Shown here: positions 40,407 to 49,459 of the stretch, piece after piece
How the letters are laid out: the number at the start of each line of letters is the position of its first letter
How positions within the stretch are numbered: the first letter of the stretch is position 1
Source of the DNA: Streptomyces griseoluteus
Lineage (GTDB): Bacteria; Actinomycetota; Actinomycetes; Streptomycetales; Streptomycetaceae
Reading direction: 5' to 3'
DNA: 64,000 nt
Assembly: GCA_000717735.1 (NCBI GenBank)
Contig: JOBE01000002.1
Span: 124,001-188,000, forward strand
Translations under genes and position numbers: made by a program
Notes under the pieces: generated by a model
Database searches by the model: none
Told to the model about the DNA's origin: nothing
What the model saw: the letters and a program-made list of their open reading frames with translations, nothing else

Positions 40407-41398
40407 GCGCCGCGCTCCCCGTCCCGCTCGGGAGCCACCGCGGGTTCCGGGCGTTCCTCCAGGTCGGCGAGCCACAGTCGCTGCAGCATGTGCCAGTCCT
40501 CCGGGTGGTCAGCGATGCCGGCGGCGAAGGCGTCGGCGAGCGCCTGGGTCATCACGGCCGTCTTCTCGGTCCTGCTCCCCGCCTCGGGTACGTCGATCGG
40601 CGGGTGGATCCGGCCCCTCATGACCGACGTGTCGTCGTACCAGAGGGTCACCGGCAGCAGCAGCGCGCCCGTCTGCTGGGCGAGGATCGCGGGTCCCGCC
40701 GGCATCCGCGCCGTGTCGCCGAAGAAGTCGACCTCGATGCCGGAGGCCGACAGGTCGCGGTCGGCGACCAGGCAGACCAGGCCGCCCGCGCGCAGGCGCC
40801 GGGCGAGCGTGCCGAAGGCGGAGCCCCCCGCGTGCGGGAGGACCTCCATGCCGAGGGACTCGCGGTAGGCGACGAAGCGGTCGTAGAGCGTCTCCGGCTT
40901 GAGCCGCTCGGCGACGGTGGTGAAGGGGATGCCGAGGCAGCGGGTCACCCAGACCCCGGCCAGGTCCCAGTTCGCCAGGTGCGGCAGGGCGACGACAACC
41001 CCTCGCCCGGCGGCGAGGCCTTCCCTGAGGTGGTGGGCGCCCTTGATGTCGACATCGCGCTCGACCCGGTTCTTGTCCCACGTCGGCAGCCGGAAGGACT
41101 CCATCCAGTACCGCATGTACGAACGCATGCCGGCCTTCGACAGCTCGGCGAGGCGCTCCGGCGTCGCGTCGGGCACCACGCGCGCGAGGTTGGCCTCGAG
41201 GCGCAGGACGCTCTTGCCGCGCCGCTTCCAGGTGAGGTCGGCGATCCGCCGGCCGAGGCCGGTGGCCACCGGCTCGGGCAGCTTCTGGACGGTCGCCCAG
41301 CCGGCACCGTACAGCCCGTCGCTCAGTCGTTCCTTCAGCGTGCTGTCCTTGGCGGGCGTGCCGTCGTTCGAAGGCGTGCCGTTCTTCCGCGCACTCAC
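40403..41398 (-). CDS. phosphatidylinositol mannoside acyltransferase-like protein
   Basis: 331 aa from GTG 41398, overlapping the pgsA stop (GTGA). LpxL/HtrB-type acyltransferase fold with the HX4D motif in LPHLANWDLAG near residue 140 and MPAGPAILAQQTGALLLPV later. In mycobacteria the homologue PatA acylates PIM. Overlaps pimA by 4 nt. The very long open frame upstream is not coding. Confidence 0.88.
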   Translation of the reverse strand: MSARKNGTPSNDGTPAKDSTLKERLSDGLYGAGWATVQKLPEPVATGLGRRIADLTWKRRGKSVLRLEANLARVVPDATPERLAELSKAGMRSYMRYWMESFRLPTWDKNRVERDVDIKGAHHLREGLAAGRGVVVALPHLANWDLAGVWVTRCLGIPFTTVAERLKPETLYDRFVAYRESLGMEVLPHAGGSAFGTLARRLRAGGLVCLVADRDLSASGIEVDFFGDTARMPAGPAILAQQTGALLLPVTLWYDDTSVMRGRIHPPIDVPEAGSRTEKTAVMTQALADAFAAGIADHPEDWHMLQRLWLADLEERPEPAVAPERDGERGA

Positions 41399-42057
41399 GA
41401 TGTCGCCCCGCTCCCCCCGGCCGCGGCGGCGTCCGCCTCGGCCGATTCCCGTCGTACGGTCACGACCCGCTGCCCCAGGGTGACGGCGCTGCCCACGGCC
41501 ACGATCCACAGGGCGATCGGGAGCAGCACGTCGACGCCCGGCACGCCGAACGCGTGCAGACCGGCGAGGCCCGCGGCGACCAGCGAGATCACGAGCCGTT
41601 CGGCGCGTTCGATGAGGCCGTTGACCGCGACCGGCAGGCCAATCGATTCGCCACGCGCCTTGGTGTACGAGACGACCTGACCGCTGGCCAGGCAGAAGAT
41701 CGCCACGGCGCACAGGACGTTGTCGTCGCCCTTGCCCGCGTACCAGAGCGCGAAACCGCCGAAGATGGCGCCGTCGGCGACCCTGTCGAGCGTCGAGTCG
41801 AGGAAGGCGCCCCAGCGGCTGGAGATCCCGGCCTGCCGGGCCATGTTGCCGTCGACGAGGTCGGAGAAGACGAAGAGGGTGATGACGATGGTGCCCCAGA
41901 AGAATTCTCCGCGCGGGAAGAAGACCAGCGCACCGGCCATCACTCCCGCCGTGCCGATGAGCGTGACCGCGTCGGGGCTGACGCCCCTGCGGAGCAGAAA
42001 CGCGGCGAACGGTGTGAGGACACGCGTGAAGAATGCACGCGCGTACTTGTTCAGCAT
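41395..42057 (-). CDS. pgsA: phosphatidylinositol phosphate synthase (CDP-alcohol phosphatidyltransferase)
   Basis: 220 aa from ATG 42057. Six transmembrane helices. The CDP-OH-P signature DGX2ARX8GX3DX3D is complete in DGNMARQAGISSRWGAFLD and the following STLD. With CDP-diacylglycerol and inositol 3-phosphate it makes PIP, the precursor of phosphatidylinositol. First gene of the PI/PIM unit. Confidence 0.9.
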   Translation of the reverse strand: MLNKYARAFFTRVLTPFAAFLLRRGVSPDAVTLIGTAGVMAGALVFFPRGEFFWGTIVITLFVFSDLVDGNMARQAGISSRWGAFLDSTLDRVADGAIFGGFALWYAGKGDDNVLCAVAIFCLASGQVVSYTKARGESIGLPVAVNGLIERAERLVISLVAAGLAGLHAFGVPGVDVLLPIALWIVAVGSAVTLGQRVVTVRRESAEADAAAAGGSGATS

Positions 42058-42327
42058 GGCCTTCCCGAGGTTCGGTGGGCCGCGCGGCCCCTATGACCAC
42101 CGGCTCACCCATCGTAGCCACGAGCACCCCGGCGTACCGGCGGCACCCGCCCCGCCGCGTCGCCGTCCCCCGGCGGGCCCGCTCCGGGTACGACGTATGG
42201 ACGCGTCCCGGCGTCGGTGCAAAGCTCGAAGGACCACCGCGGGCACCGCCGGAGCCGTACCGCGACACACCACTCCCCCGCGCCCCGCGTCCCGCCGCAC
42301 CGTGCGAGCAGCCGGGAGGAACACATC

Positions 42328-44535
42328 ATGGGTGACAAGGCGAACACGACCGCCGGGGCCGCCGGCGGGGCTCTGACGGCCGACCGGCCCACGTCCGTGC
42401 GGAACGTGGTGCTGGTCGGCCACAGCGGATCGGGCAAGACGACCCTGGTGGAGGCGCTCGCGCAGACCGCCGGGGCGCTCAACCGGGCGGGCCGGGTCGA
42501 GGACGGGGCCACCGTCTCCGACTACGACGAGATCGAGCACCGCCAGCATCGCTCCGTACAGCTCTCGCTCGTTCCGGTCGGCTGGGACGGGTACAAGATC
42601 AACCTCCTCGACACCCCCGGGTACGCCGACTTCGTCGGGGAGCTCAGGGCCGGGCTGCGCGCGGCGGACGCGGCCCTCTTCGTCGTCTCGGCCGCCCAGG
42701 AGGCCGACGCCGTCGCCGCCTCCACCCGGATGATCTGGGAGGAGTGCGCCGCCGTCGGCATGCCCCGGGCCATCGTCGTCACCCATCTCGACACGGCCCG
42801 CACCGACTTCGAGGAGCTGACCGCCGTCTGCTCCTCCCTCTTCGGCCGTGACGACCCGGACGCCGTCCTCCCGCTCTACCTCCCGGTGCGCGGTGAGGAG
42901 GGGCCCGACGGGCACGCCCGCGCCACCGGTCTGGTCGGCCTGCTCTCGGAGCGGATCTTCGACTACTCCACGGGCGTACGGCGGGAGAGCCCGCCCGACG
43001 AGAGCGGGCGGGAGCTCATAGCGGAGGCGCGCGCCCGGCTGATCGAGGGGATCATCGCCGAGAGCGAGGACGAGACCCTCATGGACCGCTACCTCGGCGG
43101 CGAGCGGATCGACGTGAAGACGCTCGTCGACGACCTGGAGAAGGCGGTCGCCCGGGGCGCCTTCCACCCGGTGCTCGCGGCCGCCCCGGCCGCCGACGGC
43201 GGTACGCAGGGCCTGGGCACCGTCGAACTCCTGGAGCTCATCACCGGCGGGTTCCCGTCCCCGCTGGAGCACGAGCCGCCCGCCGTCACCACTCCCGACG
43301 GCCGCCCCCGGCCGCCGGTCACCTGCGACCCCGAAGGCCCCCTGGTCGCCGAGATCGTCAAGACCGCCGCCGACCCCTACGTGGGCCGGGTCTCCCTGGT
43401 CAGGGTCTTCTCCGGGACCCTGCGCCCCGACGAGACCGTCCACGTGTCCGGTCACGGCCTGGCCGACCGGGGGCACGAGGACCACGACGTCGACGAGCGG
43501 GTCGGCGGGCTCACCTCGCCCTTCGGCAAGCAGCAGCGGCCCATGGCGCAGTGCATCGCCGGGGACCTGGCCTGTGTGGCCCGGCTCGGCCGGGCGGAGA
43601 CGGGCGACACGATCTCCGCGAAGGACGACCCGCTCCTGATCGAGCCCTGGAGCATGCCGGAGCCCCTGCTCCCGCTGGCGGTCGAGGCCCACAGCAAGGC
43701 CGACGAGGACCGGCTCTCGCAGGGCCTCGCCCGCTTGGTGGCCGAGGATCCGACCCTGCGCCTCGAACAGAACCAGGACACCCGGCAGGTGGTGCTGTGG
43801 TGCCTGGGCGAGGCCCACCAGGACGTCGTGCTCGAACGGCTCAGGGGCCGTTACGGGGTCCAGGTGGACGCCGTGCCGTACAAGGTGCCGCTGCGCGAGA
43901 CCTTCGGCGGGCCTTCGGCGGGCCGTGGCCGGCACGTCAAGCAGTCCGGCGGCCACGGCCAGTTCGCCATCTGCGAGATCGACGTGGAGCCGCTCCCGCC
44001 GGGCAGCGGCATCGAGTTCGTCGACAAGGTGGTCGGCGGGGCGGTCCCGCGCCAGTTCATCCCCTCGGTGGAGAAGGGGGTACGGGCCCAGGCCGCGCGG
44101 GGGGTCGCCGCCGGGTATCCGCTGGTCGACATCCGGGTCACCCTGCGGGACGGCAAGGCCCACTCGGTGGACTCCTCCGACGCCGCCTTCCAGACGGCCG
44201 GGGCGCTCGCGCTGCGGGAGGCCGCCGCGGAGGTCGCCGTCCACCTCCTGGAGCCGGTGGCCGAGGTCGAGGTCCTCGTGCCGGACGAGTACGTCGGGCC
44301 CGTGATGAGCGACCTGTCGGGGCGGCGCGGCCGGGTCGTCGGCACCGACCAGGCCGGCCCGGGGCGGACCGTGGTCCGGGCCGAGGTGCCGGAGATCGAG
44401 ATCGGGCGGTACGCGATCGACCTGCGGTCCGTGTCGCACGGCACCGGCAGGTTCGACCGTACGTACGCGAGGCACGAGCCGATGCCGCCGCACCTCGCCG
44501 AGAAGGTCCGCGAACAGGCCGGAAAGAACGCCTAG
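42328..44535 (+). CDS. elongation factor G-like protein EF-G2 (FusA2 type)
   Basis: 735 aa from ATG 42328, with GGGAGGA 8 nt upstream. The five-domain EF-G architecture is present: G1 GHSGSGKT (31-38) and G3 DTPG (95-98) are intact. The switch I region reads HRSVQLS where EF-G has RGITI, so the conserved Thr is Gln78. G4 reads T-H-L-D (152-155) instead of NKxD. A mycobacterial homologue was reported to bind GTP without ribosome-dependent GTPase activity, which would fit. It is not the canonical translocase. Divergent from pgsA across 270 nt with no further gene. Confidence 0.9.
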   Translation: MGDKANTTAGAAGGALTADRPTSVRNVVLVGHSGSGKTTLVEALAQTAGALNRAGRVEDGATVSDYDEIEHRQHRSVQLSLVPVGWDGYKINLLDTPGYADFVGELRAGLRAADAALFVVSAAQEADAVAASTRMIWEECAAVGMPRAIVVTHLDTARTDFEELTAVCSSLFGRDDPDAVLPLYLPVRGEEGPDGHARATGLVGLLSERIFDYSTGVRRESPPDESGRELIAEARARLIEGIIAESEDETLMDRYLGGERIDVKTLVDDLEKAVARGAFHPVLAAAPAADGGTQGLGTVELLELITGGFPSPLEHEPPAVTTPDGRPRPPVTCDPEGPLVAEIVKTAADPYVGRVSLVRVFSGTLRPDETVHVSGHGLADRGHEDHDVDERVGGLTSPFGKQQRPMAQCIAGDLACVARLGRAETGDTISAKDDPLLIEPWSMPEPLLPLAVEAHSKADEDRLSQGLARLVAEDPTLRLEQNQDTRQVVLWCLGEAHQDVVLERLRGRYGVQVDAVPYKVPLRETFGGPSAGRGRHVKQSGGHGQFAICEIDVEPLPPGSGIEFVDKVVGGAVPRQFIPSVEKGVRAQAARGVAAGYPLVDIRVTLRDGKAHSVDSSDAAFQTAGALALREAAAEVAVHLLEPVAEVEVLVPDEYVGPVMSDLSGRRGRVVGTDQAGPGRTVVRAEVPEIEIGRYAIDLRSVSHGTGRFDRTYARHEPMPPHLAEKVREQAGKNA

Positions 44536-44555
44536 TCGACGAGTTGTCGCCAGCT

Positions 44556-44587
44556 GCCGCCCGCGTCGCCATCGCGAGGCGGGCGGC
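44556..44587 (+). terminator. hairpin after the EF-G2 gene
   Basis: GCCGCCCGC (44556-44564) pairs with GCGGGCGGC (44579-44587), 21 nt past the stop. Confidence 0.55.
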
Positions 44588-44610
44588 ATTCGGCCGACCC
44601 TCCCCACTCC

Positions 44611-44641
44611 GGTGACGCATCAGGCGGTACCCGGTTACGCT
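44611..44641 (+). promoter_or_regulatory. candidate promoter for the membrane protein gene
   Basis: GTGACG near 44611-44616 and TACGCT near 44636-44641, separated by about 18 nt, typical of Streptomyces vegetative promoters. It would give a leader of about 60 nt to the ATG at 44711. Confidence 0.4.
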
Positions 44642-44710
44642 GGGGTGCCCAGCTCAGAAGGTGTGCGGGGCGCGGCAGTTGGGAACAGCCCGCACAGGTA
44701 CTCGCGCGCG

Positions 44711-46369
44711 ATGGGGGCGGCAGTGGCGATGGACGGTTTCGGACCCGGGGCACAGATTCCCCTGCAGGGCTCCGGTGGCGGGGCGGGGGCGACGAACGCC
44801 CTCGCCTCCGCCGCGTACCGGGACAGTCCGCTGGACACGATCAAGGAAGCCGACAACGACCTCTACAAGTCGACGGTCAAGGAAGGGAAGTGGCACAAGC
44901 TCTTCCACCCCGACCTCGGCGAGGCGTTCTCCCGCGCGGTCCAGGTCCGCATGCTCGGGGGAGCCCGGAAGGCGCTGATCCAGTCCTTCGGCGCCGACCC
45001 GCAGCCGGTCGTCGAGCACTGCCTCGCCGCCTCCCGCCTCCGCAGGCAGCGCGACATCAAGCTGACCCTGGTCACCTTCGTCTGCGGAGTGCTCTTCCTG
45101 CCCGGTCTGCTGCTGTGGCTCGGAGTCATCCAGCTCCGCCGGATCGCCGCGGGCTCGGACAACAAGCGCACCAGCGCCGTCGGCACCGTGCTCCTCGTCG
45201 CGGCCGGACTCTTCGCCCTGCTGGTCCTGCTGAAGCTGCCCTTCGACGGGATCCTGCCGAACTACCTGCGCGCCATGATCGCGGCCCCGGTCGTGGGCTG
45301 GTTCCTCGCCCGGCGCATCTGCGAGGGCACCGCCCTCGACCTCCGTGAGCGCTGGACGGCCCTGCTCAGCGGCGGCGGCATCGGCGCCAAGATCCCCGAG
45401 GCCGCCCCCAGGGACCCGGGTGAGAAGGCCGCGGAGGAGCTGCGCCAGAACCTGGAGAAGCTCTCGGCCGAGCAGCAGTCCAACATCGTGTTCTACGCGG
45501 GTGCCAAGGGCGTCCTGGGCCTCGGCACCCGTTGGGGCAGCTGGACCCTCGCCGAGGAGCTCGTCCCCCAGCCCGGCCGCGAGATCCACGACTTCCGCGC
45601 CTGGGACCTCGTCCGCAAGATCCACGACCAGCTCACGCTCCTGGAGCGCGGCTCGCTGAAGACCGGCTTCCCGAAGCCGACCGTGAAGCACTGGATCGTC
45701 TCCCCGGTCGGGGAGGGCGCCGACGAGGTCAGCCGGCCCGAGGGCGACAGCATCGTCCACTACCAGGTCAAGCCGCACGAGATACAGCGCATCTGCAACG
45801 ACCAGCAGTTCGGCGCCGGCAACCGCCACTACCTGGGCGTCCAGTTCACGCTCTGGGACGGAAACCTCGTCCTCACCATGATGGTCACGGTGACGTCGCT
45901 GCTCCACACCCTCCGCATCGAGGTCACCGGGCACGCCCTGGGGCCTGTGCACGGCCTGTTCACCACGAAGCCGAAGGCGAAGACCAAGGAGGTCTCCAAG
46001 ACCGTCCGTTTCTGGGAGACCCGGGAGATCAAGCAGCCGCTGATGACGACGGACGAGGTCGTCCGGCTCGCGGTCCGCGCCCCGCTCACCTGGTATCCGC
46101 CGGTCCTGGACTTCCTCGGCGGCAAGCTCGTCCTGCCGGAGCCCTTCGGGCTGCGGCACATCTGGGCCGGGCCGCCCTGGAAGAACCGGTTCATGGCGGA
46201 CGACGCCATCCGCATGGCGACTCCGGTGCTGCGGGCGGTCCACACCGCGACCATCAGGATGCTCGACGACCACGGCGTGGACACCGAGCGCTTCACGAAC
46301 CGCTCGCTGGTCCTCGGCGGCGCCGTCCAGGAACCGGGCCCGAAGAAGGCCGACGTCTACGACGCCTGA
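44711..46369 (+). CDS. conserved membrane protein, unknown function
   Basis: 552 aa if started at ATG 44711; an ATG at 44729 is as likely, and the frame is open back to 44612. After about 100 cytoplasmic residues there are two hydrophobic blocks (KLTLVTFVCGVLFLPGLLLW, and GTVLLVAAGLFALLVLLKLP plus AAPVVGWFLA), i.e. three or four helices. A soluble C-terminal domain of about 300 residues follows, rich in W, H and aromatic positions (NRHYLGVQFTLWDGNLVLTM). I do not recognise a family. Its position between the EF-G2 and HIT genes matches the streptomycete order. Confidence 0.75.
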   Translation: MGAAVAMDGFGPGAQIPLQGSGGGAGATNALASAAYRDSPLDTIKEADNDLYKSTVKEGKWHKLFHPDLGEAFSRAVQVRMLGGARKALIQSFGADPQPVVEHCLAASRLRRQRDIKLTLVTFVCGVLFLPGLLLWLGVIQLRRIAAGSDNKRTSAVGTVLLVAAGLFALLVLLKLPFDGILPNYLRAMIAAPVVGWFLARRICEGTALDLRERWTALLSGGGIGAKIPEAAPRDPGEKAAEELRQNLEKLSAEQQSNIVFYAGAKGVLGLGTRWGSWTLAEELVPQPGREIHDFRAWDLVRKIHDQLTLLERGSLKTGFPKPTVKHWIVSPVGEGADEVSRPEGDSIVHYQVKPHEIQRICNDQQFGAGNRHYLGVQFTLWDGNLVLTMMVTVTSLLHTLRIEVTGHALGPVHGLFTTKPKAKTKEVSKTVRFWETREIKQPLMTTDEVVRLAVRAPLTWYPPVLDFLGGKLVLPEPFGLRHIWAGPPWKNRFMADDAIRMATPVLRAVHTATIRMLDDHGVDTERFTNRSLVLGGAVQEPGPKKADVYDA

Positions 46370-46374
46370 CGCGC

Positions 46375-46436
46375 CGATATCCGATATCCGATATCCGTAC
46401 GGAACTTGGATACCGGATACGGGATACGGGATACGA
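46375..46436. repeat. short tandem repeats forming an inverted terminator-like hairpin
   Basis: Three copies of a 7-mer (CGATATC type) on the left and four copies of GGATAC type on the right flank GTACGGAACTT. The arms are approximate inverse complements. It lies between the convergent membrane protein and HIT genes and is AT-richer than its surroundings. Confidence 0.7.
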
Positions 46437-46450
46437 AAGCCCCGTCCGGA

Positions 46451-47014
46451 TCAGACGGTGGCCGGCCAGGCGTCGGCCAGCATCTTCCGGGTGTCGGCGA
46501 GCAGCTGCGGCAGCACCTTGGTGTGGCCGACGACCGGCATGAAGTTGGTGTCCCCGCCCCAGCGCGGCACCACGTGCTGGTGCAGATGGGCGGCGATGCC
46601 GGCGCCCGCGACGGCGCCCTGGTTCATGCCGATGTTGAAGCCGTGCGCACCGGACGCCGCGCGCAGCGCGACCATCGCGCGCTTGGTGAAGTCGGCGAGC
46701 TCCGTGGTCTCCGCGACGTCCAGATCCGTGTAGTCGGCGACGTGGCGGTAGGGGACGACCATGAGGTGGCCGCCGTTGTACGGGTACAGGTTGAGGACCG
46801 CGTACACGCTCGCGCCCCGCGCGATCACGAGACCGTCCTCGTCCGACTTCGCCGGAATCGAGCAGAACGGGCAGCCGTCCTCGGCCCCCGGCCCGGTGGG
46901 CTTGTTCTCGCCCTGGATGTACGCCATCCGGTGAGGCGTCCACAGGCGCTGGAACGCGTCCCGCGTCCCGACTCCGATCTGCTGCTCCGGCTCAGTCGTC
47001 ATGCCGAGCAGCAT
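46451..47014 (-). CDS. HIT-family nucleotide hydrolase/phosphorylase (Ap4A phosphorylase-like)
   Basis: 187 aa from ATG 47014; an ATG at 47002 is equally possible, since neither has a clear Shine-Dalgarno. It contains ENKPTGPGAEDGCPFC (zinc-type Cys pair start), LNLYPYNGGHLMVVPYRHV and the catalytic histidine triad HLHQHV near residue 150. This subtype hydrolyses or phosphorolyses dinucleoside polyphosphates such as Ap4A. Next to thrS, whose product can make Ap4A as a side product (inference). Confidence 0.92.
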   Translation of the reverse strand: MLLGMTTEPEQQIGVGTRDAFQRLWTPHRMAYIQGENKPTGPGAEDGCPFCSIPAKSDEDGLVIARGASVYAVLNLYPYNGGHLMVVPYRHVADYTDLDVAETTELADFTKRAMVALRAASGAHGFNIGMNQGAVAGAGIAAHLHQHVVPRWGGDTNFMPVVGHTKVLPQLLADTRKMLADAWPATV

Positions 47015-47124
47015 ATTGCGTCGCCCGTTCGGAACGTGTCGCCGGGGCGGAAGATCCATGTCCTCGGCGACAACGATCTCCCCCAGGCCTCGCTCGACCT
47101 CTGCCTCGCCGACCACTCCGGCCG

Positions 47125-47328
47125 GTGGGGTACGGGGACGTCGCCCCGGTGACCCCGGTCGGCCGGGTCACGGCGGTGGGCGTGATGGCCTGCGGGCTTG
47201 CGCTGCTCGGCGCGGTGACGGGTTCGTTCTCGTCCTGGCTGATCCAGGCGTTCACCCGGGAGGACGAGGAGGGGAACGGGCCGGAGGAAGGGAGGAGGCC
47301 CCCGGGGGATTCCCCGGGGGCCTCCTGA
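47125..47328 (+). pseudogene. remnant of a potassium channel gene (pore and last helix)
   Basis: 67 codons beginning at the selectivity filter (GTG-Gly-Tyr-Gly-Asp), continuing VAPVTPVGR and a hydrophobic helix (VGVMACGLALLGAVTGSFSSWL), then an acidic tail. This is the end of a two-helix ion channel (Ion_trans_2). A complete gene needs the first helix and pore helix upstream, but 47015-47124 shows no such coding in any frame. The stop codon falls inside the thrS terminator hairpin. Probably a decayed gene; a translated fragment cannot be excluded. Confidence 0.65.
47293..47326 (-). terminator. thrS terminator
   Basis: A 15-bp stem (47293-47307 with 47312-47326), almost a perfect palindrome centred on GGATTCC, 15 nt past the thrS stop. 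The core resembles the apt terminator at 28998. Confidence 0.8.
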
Positions 47329-47340
47329 ACGCTCAGGTCA

Positions 47341-49317
47341 TCACACCTGGACGCGGTCCTCGACGATCTTGGCCAGCTTGGCGATGGCCTCGTCGACGGG
47401 GATGCCGTTCTCCTGCGAGCCGTCGCGGTAGCGGAAGGAGACGGCGCCGGCGGCCATGTCCTCGTCACCCGCGATGATCATGAACGGGACCTTCTGCTTC
47501 TGCGCGTTCCGGATCTTCTTCTGCATCCGGTCCGAGGAGGAGTCGACCTCCACCCGCAGGCCCTGCTTCTTCGCCTTGGCGGCGAACTCGTGCAGGTAGT
47601 CGACGTGGGCGTCGCCGATCGGGATGCCGGTGGCCTGGACGGGCGCCAGCCACGGCGGCATCGCGCCCGCGTAGTGCTCCAGGAGCACCGCGAAGAAGCG
47701 CTCGATCGAGCCGAACAGCGCGCGGTGGATCATGACCGGGCGCTGCTTGGTGCCGTCCGGGGAGGTGTACTCCAGGTCGAAGCGCTCCGGCAGGTTGAAG
47801 TCGAGCTGCACGGTCGACATCTGCCAGGTGCGGCCGATGGCGTCCCGCGCCTGCACGGAGATCTTCGGGCCGTAGAACGCGGCGCCGCCCGGGTCCGGGG
47901 TCAGCGGGAGGCCCTGCTTCTCGGCGACCTGCTGGAGGACGGCGGTGGCCTCCTCCCAGATCTCGTCCGAGCCGACGAACTTCTCCGGGTCCTTGGTGGA
48001 CAGCTCCAGGTAGAAGTCGGTCAGGCCGTAGTCGCGCAGCAGGTTGAGGACGAAGGTGAGGGTCTTGTCGAGCTCCTCCGCCATCTGCTCCTTGGTGCAG
48101 TAGATGTGCGCGTCGTCCTGGGTGAAGCCGCGGGCCCGGGTCAGGCCGTGCACGACGCCGGACTTCTCGTACCGGTACACGGTGCCGAACTCGAAGAGGC
48201 GCAGCGGCAGTTCACGGTACGAACGGCCGCGCGCGTCGAAGATCAGGTTGTGCATCGGGCAGTTCATGGGCTTGAGGTAGTAGTCCACGCCCTCGTCGAG
48301 CTGCATGGGGGGGTACATGCCCTCGGCGTACCAGTCGAGGTGGCCCGACTTCTCGAACAGCTTGCCCTTGGTGGCGTGCGGCGAGTAGACGAACTCGTAG
48401 CCCTCCTCCTCGTGACGCTTGCGCGAGTAGTCCTCCATGACCCGGCGGATGATGCCGCCCTTGGGGTGGAAGACCGCGAGGCCGGAGCCGATCTCGTCGG
48501 GGATGGAGAAGAGGTCGAGCTCGTTGCCGAGCTTGCGGTGGTCGCGCTTCTCGGCCTCGGCGAGGAAGTCGAGGTGGGCCTTCAGCTCCTCCTTCGACGG
48601 CCAGGCGGTGCCGTAGATGCGCTGGAGCATCGGGTTCTTCTCGCTGCCGCGCCAGTAGGCGGCGGCGTTGCGCATCAGCTTGAAGGCCGGGATGTTCCGG
48701 GTGGTCGGCAGGTGCGGACCGCGGCAGAGGTCCTTCCAGCACAGGTCGCCGGTCTTGGCGTCGATGTTGTCGTAGATGGTCAGCTCGCCGCCGCCCACCT
48801 CGACGTTCGCGCCGTCGTCGGTCGATGCGGAGCCCTTGATGCCGATGAGCTCCAGCTTGTACGGCTCGTCCGCCAGCTCCGCGCGGGCGTCCTCGTCGGT
48901 GACCACACGGCGGGCGAAACGCTGGCCGCGCTTCTGGATCTCCTGCATCTTCTTCTCGATGACCTTGAGGTCCTCGGGAGTGAAGGGCTTCTCGACGTCG
49001 AAGTCGTAGTAGAAGCCGTCCCGGACCGGCGGGCCGATGCCCAGCTTGGCCTCGGGGAACAGCTCCTGCACGGCCTGGGCCATGACGTGGGCGGTCGAGT
49101 GGCGCAGGATGTCGAGACCGTCCGGGGAGGAGATCTCGACGCCCTCGACGACATCGCCGTCGGAGAGCTCGTACGACAGGTCCTTCAGCTCGCCACCGAC
49201 GCGGGCGGCGATGACGGTGCGGTCGTCGGCGAACAGGGCGCCGGCGGTGGTGCCCGCGCTCACCGCCCTCTCCTCTGCTTCGGAGGCGGACTGGACGGTC
49301 ACACGGACATCAGACAC
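47341..49317 (-). CDS. thrS: threonyl-tRNA synthetase
   Basis: 658 aa from GTG 49317, the usual streptomycete length. TGS domain (about 1-65), editing domain with [10 protein letters not shown], and class II core with [20 protein letters not shown] and [26 protein letters not shown]. The open frame upstream has no homology. A candidate -10 TACCAT lies at about 49405-49410. The short leader is too short for, and shows no sign of, a T-box. Confidence 0.98.
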   Translation of the reverse strand: MSDVRVTVQSASEAEERAVSAGTTAGALFADDRTVIAARVGGELKDLSYELSDGDVVEGVEISSPDGLDILRHSTAHVMAQAVQELFPEAKLGIGPPVRDGFYYDFDVEKPFTPEDLKVIEKKMQEIQKRGQRFARRVVTDEDARAELADEPYKLELIGIKGSASTDDGANVEVGGGELTIYDNIDAKTGDLCWKDLCRGPHLPTTRNIPAFKLMRNAAAYWRGSEKNPMLQRIYGTAWPSKEELKAHLDFLAEAEKRDHRKLGNELDLFSIPDEIGSGLAVFHPKGGIIRRVMEDYSRKRHEEEGYEFVYSPHATKGKLFEKSGHLDWYAEGMYPPMQLDEGVDYYLKPMNCPMHNLIFDARGRSYRELPLRLFEFGTVYRYEKSGVVHGLTRARGFTQDDAHIYCTKEQMAEELDKTLTFVLNLLRDYGLTDFYLELSTKDPEKFVGSDEIWEEATAVLQQVAEKQGLPLTPDPGGAAFYGPKISVQARDAIGRTWQMSTVQLDFNLPERFDLEYTSPDGTKQRPVMIHRALFGSIERFFAVLLEHYAGAMPPWLAPVQATGIPIGDAHVDYLHEFAAKAKKQGLRVEVDSSSDRMQKKIRNAQKQKVPFMIIAGDEDMAAGAVSFRYRDGSQENGIPVDEAIAKLAKIVEDRVQV

Positions 49318-49459
49318 GGGTGTTCTTCTTCCTTTGGGGCGCAGGCAGGCACGAGGTGCCGGCGCCGGCGGTGCGCAACAGAGACGAGGTGCCGCGCATC
49401 GCCGATGGTACCGAGGAGACCGTCCCACCCGCGAAACGGATTCCCCCGGGCCCCACGCC

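Noticed and set aside
47015..47124. N-terminal half of the potassium channel in a shifted frame
   Set aside because: All frames were read; none gives a hydrophobic helix or pore helix sequence.
49318..49459. T-box riboswitch upstream of thrS
   Set aside because: The interval is only 142 nt and I see no T-box core sequence or terminator/antiterminator pair.
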